Shown here: piece after piece, positions 57,792 to 64,000 of the stretch
Numbering within the stretch: the first letter of the stretch is position 1
How the letters are laid out: each line of letters starts with the position of its first letter
Source of the DNA: an uncultured Eubacteriales bacterium
Lineage (GTDB): Bacteria > Bacillota > Clostridia > Oscillospirales > CAG-272
NCBI GenBank assembly: GCA_934434925.1
Contig: CAKSAC010000004.1
Location: 1 to 64,000 of the forward strand
Length of the DNA stretch: 64,000 nucleotides
Direction of reading: 5' to 3'
Notes under the pieces: generated by a model
What the model was told of the DNA's origin: nothing
The model's database searches: none
What the model saw: the letters and a program-made list of their open reading frames with translations, nothing else
Made by a program: the position numbers and the translations under genes

Positions 57792-58652
57792 TCAGAAAAC
57801 GTGGCGGACGCTGCCGCCGCAAGGCAAAAATCCACCGCTGGCCTTCACGGGAAGGCCCAGTTCATCAGCCGTTCCCTGCCCGCCGAAGCGCCGGCCGATA
57901 CGCAGATCGGTCATATATTTCATGGCGGAGACGGAAAGGCCGGTCGTATAGGAATTCAGCAGGAAGAAAAGCGGATGATCGGAAAGCACGCGCGCCGTAA
58001 GAGCAAGCAGACCGTCGATACATTCTTCAATCTTCCATACCTCCCCGCCTGGGCCGCGCCCGTAGGAAGGGGGGTCCATGATGATCGCGTCATACCGGTT
58101 CTTGCGACGTATCTCGCGTTCCACAAATTTTTTGCAATCGTCCACAATATAGCGTATCGGGGCCTGTTCCAGCCCGGAAAGGAACGCGTTTTCTTTGGCG
58201 ACATCAACCATCCCGCGCGCCGCATCCACATGGCAGACCGAAGCGCCGGCTTTGGCGGCCGCCACGGTGGCCCCACCGGTATAGGCGAACAAATTCAGCA
58301 CGCGGACCGGCCGGCCGGCACCGCCGATCAAAGAACGCATCCAATCCCAGTTCACCGCCTGTTCGGGGAACAGGCCGGTATGTTTGAAACCCGTGGGATG
58401 AATCCGGAAAGTCAGATCGCCGTATCCGATCGTCCACTTCTCCGGCAGAGTGTTTTCGCTCCATGCGCCGCCCCCGGCGCGGGAACGCCGATACCCGGCA
58501 TCCGCGCGATTCCAGAGCGCAGGGTCGCGTTCCGTATGCCAGATTACCTGCGGGTCGGGGCGGATGAGGATATACTTCCCCCATCTTTCCAGTCGCTCCC
58601 CGTCACCGGTATCCAAAAGTTCATAGTCTTTCCACTTTTCGTTTTTCCACAT
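57792..58652 (-). CDS. Class I SAM-dependent methyltransferase, RlmI-like without PUA domain
   Basis: This 286-residue protein has the SAM-binding motif LNLFAYTGGATVAAAKAGA, an acidic HVDAARGMVDVA loop and the catalytic MDPPSYGRGP motif of 23S rRNA m5C methyltransferases (RlmI/RlmK family). The N-terminal RNA-binding PUA domain of RlmI is missing; instead about 90 residues with WGKYILIRPDPQVIW precede the core. Between ruvC and ecfA1 in one operon. An rRNA target is likely but not certain. Confidence 0.85.
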   Translation of the reverse strand: MWKNEKWKDYELLDTGDGERLERWGKYILIRPDPQVIWHTERDPALWNRADAGYRRSRAGGGAWSENTLPEKWTIGYGDLTFRIHPTGFKHTGLFPEQAVNWDWMRSLIGGAGRPVRVLNLFAYTGGATVAAAKAGASVCHVDAARGMVDVAKENAFLSGLEQAPIRYIVDDCKKFVEREIRRKNRYDAIIMDPPSYGRGPGGEVWKIEECIDGLLALTARVLSDHPLFFLLNSYTTGLSVSAMKYMTDLRIGRRFGGQGTADELGLPVKASGGFLPCGGSVRHVF

Positions 58653-58680
58653 AGCGTTTTTCCGTTTCTACCCCCGAATA

Positions 58681-59178
58681 TCAACTGTTAAAAAAGCGCG
58701 CGATACGCGACCCGGCACACTGGGCATGGCACCAGGCGACCGCAAGCGCGTCCGCCGTATCGTCGGGTTTCGGCGGGGCGGGCAGGCGCAAAAGCGACGT
58801 TATCATGCTGATGACCTGGTGCTTGTCCGCTTTGCCGTACCCGACCACGGCCTGCTTGACCTGAAGGGGGGTATACTCGCTGACCGATACCCCGCGCAAA
58901 GCCGCCGCCGTCAGAATTACCCCGCGCGCCTCGGCAACGGCAATCCCGGTCGTGATATTCGTATTAAAAAAAAGTTCTTCCACTGCCATTTCATCGGGAT
59001 GATATTTTTCAAGGAGGGCATTCATATCGGTGCAAATCTGTGCAAGCCGCGTCTCGATCTTCGTATGCGCCGGCGTACGGATCGCCCCGCAGGCAACCGG
59101 AACGCAAGCCGCTCCCCGCTGTTCGACGACCCCCCAGCCGACGATTGCAAAACCGGGGTCAATACCGAGAATACGCAT
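58681..59178 (-). CDS. ruvC: Holliday junction resolvase RuvC
   Basis: This 165-residue nuclease cuts Holliday junctions during recombination repair. Catalytic acids lie in GIDPGFAIVGWGV (first Asp), AVEELFF (Glu) and the C-terminal DDTADALAVAW (Asp pair). AAGGAG lies 8 nt before ATG 59178. ruvA and ruvB, often next to it, are not here; instead it heads a unit with a methyltransferase, ECF genes and truA. Confidence 0.96.
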   Translation of the reverse strand: MRILGIDPGFAIVGWGVVEQRGAACVPVACGAIRTPAHTKIETRLAQICTDMNALLEKYHPDEMAVEELFFNTNITTGIAVAEARGVILTAAALRGVSVSEYTPLQVKQAVVGYGKADKHQVISMITSLLRLPAPPKPDDTADALAVAWCHAQCAGSRIARFFNS

Positions 59179-59342
59179 ATGTGTTCTCCTTATCGCATCG
59201 TAACGATTATAGAATGGCATAAAACCGTGATCAAATCAGATTTTACCGGCAACGCCCGTTGCCGCCGCCTTTTGCATGGCGCAAAGGGGCGTTTTTTGTC
59301 GAAACAGGGCATGAAAATCCTTTTTAAGCAAATTTTCACTTC

Positions 59343-59371
59343 ATTATAACAGTTTTTTGCGCGAATGTCAA
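59343..59371 (-). promoter_or_regulatory. Promoter of the ruvC-truA operon
   Basis: Leftward TTGACA (59366-59371), 17-nt spacer, TATAAT (59343-59348). A 165-nt leader follows, with a GC-rich region (about 59248-59298) that can fold (arms CGCCC and GGGCG). Confidence 0.88.
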
Positions 59372-59409
59372 AATAATTTTCCTCATTTGTGAAAAATAGA
59401 GGAAAATAG

Positions 59410-59439
59410 TTTACTTCCTAACTCAATATATGGTATACT
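59410..59439 (+). promoter_or_regulatory. Promoter of the YfhO pair
   Basis: TTTACT (59410-59415), 18-nt spacer ending TGG (extended -10), TATACT (59434-59439), 29 nt before the ATG. Confidence 0.7.
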
Positions 59440-59468
59440 GTATAGGAAATTCAACGGAGGCAATCAAG

Positions 59469-62400
59469 ATGCACAGATTTTTAGCCGGGGTAGAATCCTT
59501 TTTCAGCTCTTTGTCCGCGAAGTTCTCTTCGCTTTTTTCGCGTGGGAAAGAGCAGGATGAAAGTGCGCGAAAGCCCGGGATTTTTGATCGGGCGGACGCT
59601 TTTTTTCAGCGCTTTGACGGTTCCTTTCTGGTGTGGAGTTTTTTCCTCTCCGCCGCTATCATGCTTCTGATATACGCTTTTTTCGGAGTTTATCCTTTCG
59701 GAAAAAGCTCTGTCCTTGTCCTCGATCTCAACGGCCAGTATGTCCAGTTTTTTGCCGGGTTCCGGCAGATTCTGTACGGAGATGGGAGCCTGCTCTATTC
59801 ATTCTCGCGTTCTCTCGGCGGAGAATTCATGGGAATCTACGCTTATTATCTCGCGTCTCCCCTTTCGTATCTTGTGGCGCTCTTCCCCGCTGATTCGATC
59901 CTGGAAGCGCTCCTTTGTATCCTGGTGCTGAAAACCGGCCTGTCCGGCCTCTTTTTCGGAACATATCTCCACTATACCCGCCGGCCTCACAAAGCCGTCA
60001 CTGTCTCTCTTTCCGTCCTGTATGCCCTCTCCTCCTATTCGGTGGTCATGCAACACAATCTCATGTGGATGGACGGAGTCATGCTCCTGCCCTTGCTCAT
60101 CCTCGGCCTGCACCGGCTCATCCGGCAGAAAAAACCGATCCTCTACATCGTTTCACTGGCGCTTGTCCTGCTCAGCAACTATTATATCGGCTATATGATC
60201 TGCCTTTTCACGGCAATCTGGTTCTTTTATGATTTTGTCGCGCATCCGGAGACCGAAACCAATCCGACCGGAGAACGCCGTCATTTCCTTTCCACCCTCG
60301 GCCGATGCGCGCTTTTCACGCTGATCGGGGTCGGTCTTGCGGCGATTTTGCTGCTTCCCGCATACTATTCGCTGACCTTCGGGAAAGGGGCCTTCTCCTC
60401 CCCGGATTTTACCTTCAAAGCAAAATTCGACATCCTGGATTTTTTGGCCAAACTCTTTCCGGGGGCCTATGACACCGTGCGGCCGAACGGTCTGCCGTGG
60501 GTCTATTCCGGTGTTTTGTCGCTGTTGCTTTTTCCGCTGTATTTTGTCGCGGGGCAGATTCCGGCCCGGAAAAAAATTGCGACCGGCGGCTTTCTCCTCT
60601 TGCTTTTTCTGTCCATGTACCTGAACCCGATCGACATTCTGTGGCATGGCGGGCAAACCCCGAACTGGCTGAATTACCGGTACAGTTTCGCCTTTTGTTT
60701 TCTTGTTCTGACCTGTGCGGCGGATGTCATTCCGCACTTGCGCCGGGTCGGGCATCGCGCCATTCTCATCAGCGGCGGATGCGTGGCCGCCCTGGCCGTC
60801 CTTTTACAAAAACTCGGCCTGACCTATACCAAAGCCGACGGAGAAACGGCTAAATTTTTCGATGATCTGAACGGCCTTTGGCTGACGCTCGGCTGTGTGG
60901 TCGTTTACGTCTTTTTGCTCCTGCTCCTCTCGGAACACGGCAAGGATGACCCGCAGGTCGAACCGATTGCCATGGTGATGGCGCTTGTCATTTGCGTTGA
61001 AACATGGCTGAACGGCAGTTTCTATTTGCGGAGGCTGAATGAAGATGTCGTTGTGTCCGGGTATTCTTCCTACCATGATTTTTACGATCGGTATGCCGGC
61101 GCGTTCGATTATGTCAAAGAAAGCGACACTTCCCTTTACCGGATGGAAAAATCCTTCCAGCGGAATGTCTGTGATCCCTTCGTTTTCGGATATCGGGGAA
61201 TTGCCTCTTCTACCTCCACGCTGAACGCATCCGCCGTTTCTTTCGTTTTCCGGATGGGGATGAAGGCCAACTCCCATTGGACCGAAGCGACCGGCCTGAC
61301 CCCGGCCTCGGGCGCTCTGCTCGGGGTGAAATACTGGGTCTGCAAAGCGGAAGAAACCGCCGATCCCATTTATCGAGTCTATCACCGAAACGGCGACGGG
61401 GAAACTGGGAACCAAACCGTCACTTACCAAAATCCCTACGCGCTTCCTCTTGTCTTCTGCGCTTCTCCGAAGATTGCCGATGTCAACTTTACTTTACCGC
61501 AACCGGGGGATTATATTCTTTCCGCTTCAAATGAATATGTTCTTCCCGCGGGGCAGACCGCGATATGTCTTTCGCCCTTCCAGCGGATCAACAGCGTGTT
61601 CGGCGCGTTGCTCGGGCAAAACGCCCCGGCTGAAATTTACAGGCCGCTCAGCGTAACGACCGAAACAACCGGCGGAGTCAAAAGAACCGACGGACAAGGG
61701 TGGGTCCTTTTTCACACCGACAAGCCGGGCAGTTCCTCCGCTCGTCTCACCTTCACCTTTACCGCACCGGACTCCGGCGCACCGGTCTATTGCTATTTTC
61801 CTTCCCAATACCCGCGGGAGGCCGTTCTGTATCTGAACGGCGAACCCTTTGCAGGCGGGAAGAAACTCTATCCGGACAACGCCCGGATTACCGAAACCAT
61901 ATGCCTCGGCAGTTTCCCGGCAGGGGAAACCGTCACCGTTTCGCTGACGGAATTCAAGAGCGGTGATTTTTATCTGATGTCCGATGCCCCCTGCTTTTAT
62001 ACCATTGAAGAAAACGCGCTCCGCGAAGCCTCTGCCGCTTTGCAGGCGGGCGGGCTGGTGTGCGACCGGTTCACGGATGACAGCATTTCGGGAACGCTGA
62101 CTGCCACCGAAGGAAAAACGACCGTGCAGACCACCATTCCTTTTGACAAGGGCTGGCAGATCACGGTGGACGGCGTGCGCGTCACTCCCTATCAGACGAT
62201 GGACGCGCTCCTTGCGTTTGATCTCCCGTCGGCCGGCACATACACCGTAGCCCTGCGCTACCGGCCCGCCTGCTATACGGCCGGAATGATCATCGCGCTG
62301 TCTTCTCTCGGCCTCTTCCTCGCTCTTGTCGTCCTTCTCGTTCTCCGAAAACGCGCAAACAGCCGGTTGCCGGGCGGAAAAGACCCGGTAAAGCCGGGCA

Positions 62401-62693
62401 TCCTTTTCTCCCCCTTCTGCAACTGGCTTCTTCCGGACGCAGGCTCCCCTCCGGTCATGCCGGAAACCGGGATCGCGTCCGTACCTGTCGAAGAGATCTC
62501 CGATGGCACATCAACCGGCCGGCCTGCCGGTTTCCGGGAAAAAGCGCCGGAGAAAAAGCCGACAAAATGTCGCGCCGTCTTTTCGGCAGGAAAAGACCGC
62601 TCCGGGAAAAAAACAAAAAAATCCGCTGAAAAAAGCGCCGGTCCTTATCCGGAACGCATTCACCGCAAGAAAAAGAAAAAGGGGCGTAAATGA
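59469..62693 (+). CDS. YfhO-family polytopic membrane protein, copy 1
   Basis: This 1074-residue protein belongs to the YfhO family, GT-C-like membrane glycosyltransferases linked in Bacillus and Listeria relatives to glycosylation of lipoteichoic acid. A charged start is followed by 10-12 helices (about 55-520), with the conserved first loop DLNGQYVQFF and GDGSLLYSFSRSLGGEF, the NWLNYRYSF motif, a large outer domain (530-970) rich in beta-type sequence, one more helix near 975, and a basic Lys-rich tail of 100 residues. GGAGG precedes ATG 59469. A second copy follows in ATGA overlap. Confidence 0.88.
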   Translation: MHRFLAGVESFFSSLSAKFSSLFSRGKEQDESARKPGIFDRADAFFQRFDGSFLVWSFFLSAAIMLLIYAFFGVYPFGKSSVLVLDLNGQYVQFFAGFRQILYGDGSLLYSFSRSLGGEFMGIYAYYLASPLSYLVALFPADSILEALLCILVLKTGLSGLFFGTYLHYTRRPHKAVTVSLSVLYALSSYSVVMQHNLMWMDGVMLLPLLILGLHRLIRQKKPILYIVSLALVLLSNYYIGYMICLFTAIWFFYDFVAHPETETNPTGERRHFLSTLGRCALFTLIGVGLAAILLLPAYYSLTFGKGAFSSPDFTFKAKFDILDFLAKLFPGAYDTVRPNGLPWVYSGVLSLLLFPLYFVAGQIPARKKIATGGFLLLLFLSMYLNPIDILWHGGQTPNWLNYRYSFAFCFLVLTCAADVIPHLRRVGHRAILISGGCVAALAVLLQKLGLTYTKADGETAKFFDDLNGLWLTLGCVVVYVFLLLLLSEHGKDDPQVEPIAMVMALVICVETWLNGSFYLRRLNEDVVVSGYSSYHDFYDRYAGAFDYVKESDTSLYRMEKSFQRNVCDPFVFGYRGIASSTSTLNASAVSFVFRMGMKANSHWTEATGLTPASGALLGVKYWVCKAEETADPIYRVYHRNGDGETGNQTVTYQNPYALPLVFCASPKIADVNFTLPQPGDYILSASNEYVLPAGQTAICLSPFQRINSVFGALLGQNAPAEIYRPLSVTTETTGGVKRTDGQGWVLFHTDKPGSSSARLTFTFTAPDSGAPVYCYFPSQYPREAVLYLNGEPFAGGKKLYPDNARITETICLGSFPAGETVTVSLTEFKSGDFYLMSDAPCFYTIEENALREASAALQAGGLVCDRFTDDSISGTLTATEGKTTVQTTIPFDKGWQITVDGVRVTPYQTMDALLAFDLPSAGTYTVALRYRPACYTAGMIIALSSLGLFLALVVLLVLRKRANSRLPGGKDPVKPGILFSPFCNWLLPDAGSPPVMPETGIASVPVEEISDGTSTGRPAGFREKAPEKKPTKCRAVFSAGKDRSGKKTKKSAEKSAGPYPERIHRKKKKKGRK

Positions 62694-64000
62694 TACAACC
62701 ACACACCGGGGAGCCGGAACGCCGTAAGGAAGGACGGCGGCTCCCGCCTGTTTTTTCCCTGCCGGAGCGAGCCGCGACCTCTGTGTGGCGGTATTTCTCA
62801 AAAAAGAGCGCCGGCCATCTCCTTCTCTGCTTTCTCCTGCCTTTCGGGCTTATGCTCGGAATCTATGCCTTCATGCAGGTTTATCCGTTCGGACCTTATA
62901 CCGTCATGACGCTTGATATGAACGGGCAATATGTTTATTTTTTCGAGGCGCTCCGCTCCGCCGTTTACGGAGACGGCTCGCTCCTCTATTCTTTCTCACG
63001 CTCTCTCGGCGGTGAATTCTTAGGTATCTATGCCTATTATCTCGCTTCCCCCCTCTCCTATCTGGTAGCCCTTTTTCCGAAAGGAAACATCACCGAAGCG
63101 CTCTTTCTCATCCTGCTCCTGAAATGCGGACTTTCCGGGCTTTCCTTCGGTTTTTATCTCTATAAAACGACCAGAATCGAAAAAACCCCGACCGTCCTGT
63201 TTTCGGCGATTTATGCGCTGAGCGGTTATGCCGTCATCATGCAACACAATACCATGTGGATCGATGACCTGCTCCTGCTCCCGGTGATAGCCGTCGGGCT
63301 TTATTCCCTGATACGCGAGGGAAAATACAAACTCTATACGCTTTCTCTGGCGCTGGCGCTCATGGCAAATTATTACATCGGGTATATGATGTGCATTTTC
63401 CTTGTCCTGTATTTTCTCTATCTGCTCTGCTCTATGAGCCGGGAAGAACGAAATCCGCATGGCATATGCCTCTCGGTTCCGCGCGCCTGCGCCCGGTTTG
63501 CCGTCTTTTCACTGATTGCGACAGCCATAGCGGCCATCATCCTGCTCCCGGCAGCCTATTCGCTGACCTTCGGGAAGGATACCTTCTCGACTCCCTCATA
63601 TTCCTTCACTTCAAAACTTGATCTTTTCGATATTCTCAGCATGTTTCTCTTCGGAACCTACGACACCGTGCGCCCGGAAGGAATCCCGATTGTATACTGC
63701 ACGGTTTTTGTCCTGTTTCTTCTGCCTTATTATTTTCTTTCCGAAGAGATACGCCCGCGGGAAAAAGCTGCGGCCGCCGGCATTTGTCTGCTGCTCCTCT
63801 TCTCCTTCTCTATCGTGACGATTGATCTTGTATGGCATGGCGGGCAGGCGCCGAACTGGCTGAATTACCGTTATAGTTTCATGCTCGATTTTCTCCTTGT
63901 GACCATGGCGGCCAAAGGGTACGGAACCCTGCGTCGCCATCGGGCTTCCGCCGTCCTGCTTGCCGCACTGCCGATTCTTTCCATCCTGTTGCTCTCGGAA
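62690..64000 (+). CDS. YfhO-family polytopic membrane protein, copy 2 (cut by window end)
   Basis: The first 437 residues are in the window and the frame stays open to the last base. ATG 62690 overlaps the stop of copy 1 (ATGA). After 45 charged residues come helices and the same landmarks as copy 1: DMNGQYVYFF, GDGSLLYSFSRSLGGEF, MQHNTMWIDD and NWLNYRYSF. DNA identity to copy 1 is also high around the SRSLGGEF segment, so they arose by tandem duplication. The N-terminal tail is different. Copies may form a pair or act on different acceptors. Confidence 0.87.
   Translation, partial: MIQPHTGEPERRKEGRRLPPVFSLPERAATSVWRYFSKKSAGHLLLCFLLPFGLMLGIYAFMQVYPFGPYTVMTLDMNGQYVYFFEALRSAVYGDGSLLYSFSRSLGGEFLGIYAYYLASPLSYLVALFPKGNITEALFLILLLKCGLSGLSFGFYLYKTTRIEKTPTVLFSAIYALSGYAVIMQHNTMWIDDLLLLPVIAVGLYSLIREGKYKLYTLSLALALMANYYIGYMMCIFLVLYFLYLLCSMSREERNPHGICLSVPRACARFAVFSLIATAIAAIILLPAAYSLTFGKDTFSTPSYSFTSKLDLFDILSMFLFGTYDTVRPEGIPIVYCTVFVLFLLPYYFLSEEIRPREKAAAAGICLLLLFSFSIVTIDLVWHGGQAPNWLNYRYSFMLDFLLVTMAAKGYGTLRRHRASAVLLAALPILSILLLSE

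Overview
The window looks like chromosome from a spore-forming Bacillota bacterium, most likely class Clostridia. The grounds are an alpha/beta-type small acid-soluble spore protein, a SpoVD/PBP2B-type transpeptidase with two PASTA domains, an mraZ-headed division and cell-wall cluster, a SAM-I riboswitch on metK, ECF transport genes, and an oxygen-independent sulfatase-maturation pair. DNA is moderately GC-rich and densely packed, and many genes overlap by ATGA. Strong sigma-A-like promoters (TTGACA, 16-18 nt, TATAAT) and intrinsic terminators mark most unit borders. I see no rRNA, transposase, integrase, phage gene or CRISPR array. One tRNA gene is present, tRNA-Leu(GAG).

Layout. 0-5 kb: a spore protein, then a four-gene leftward operon for a cell-surface glycan (aminotransferase, phosphoglycosyltransferase, ATP-grasp ligase, GT4 glycosyltransferase). 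5-10.5 kb: a LacI-type regulator coupled to bioY, then clpB-hsp20 preceded by a ribbon-helix-helix protein. 10.6-14.3 kb: a 1227-residue zinc-ribbon, coiled-coil, membrane protein with exact 94-residue repeats. 14.9-18.9 kb: tRNA-Leu, then a set resembling the enterococcal D-aspartate cross-bridge pathway (second MurE-like ligase, Asp/Glu racemase, D-Asp-ligase-like ATP-grasp enzyme), and trmL. 19-25 kb: secA, two unknown membrane proteins, galM. 25-30 kb: an MreB-like protein with a coupled 35-residue membrane protein, recD2, a small unknown, and metK under a SAM-I riboswitch. 30-33 kb: sulfatase plus its radical-SAM maturase. 33-35.7 kb: rpe, ispF, ispD and a small unknown. 35.8-46.5 kb: mraZ, rsmH, an ftsL-position protein, spoVD/pbpB, murE, murF, mraY, ftsW, murG. 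murD, murC, ftsQ and ftsZ are absent from this stretch. 46.7-54.4 kb: an unknown protein, a CapA-family protein, a Gfo/Idh/MocA oxidoreductase, cca, an M48-like hydrolase and a class A PBP. 54.4-59.4 kb: the ruvC, methyltransferase, ecfA1, ecfA2, ecfT, truA operon. 59.4 kb to the end: two tandem YfhO-family membrane proteins, the second cut by the window edge.

The theme is the cell envelope. Precursor synthesis (MurE/F, MraY, MurG), polymerisation (FtsW, SpoVD, PBP1A), possible peptide branching (racemase and D-Asp ligase), surface glycan and YfhO-type glycosylation all lie here. The best candidates for undescribed biology are the 94-residue-repeat protein, the MurE2/racemase/ligase set beside a complete dcw-type murE, the coupled MreB microprotein, the RHH protein heading clpB-hsp20, and several RNA hairpins placed over ribosome binding sites.
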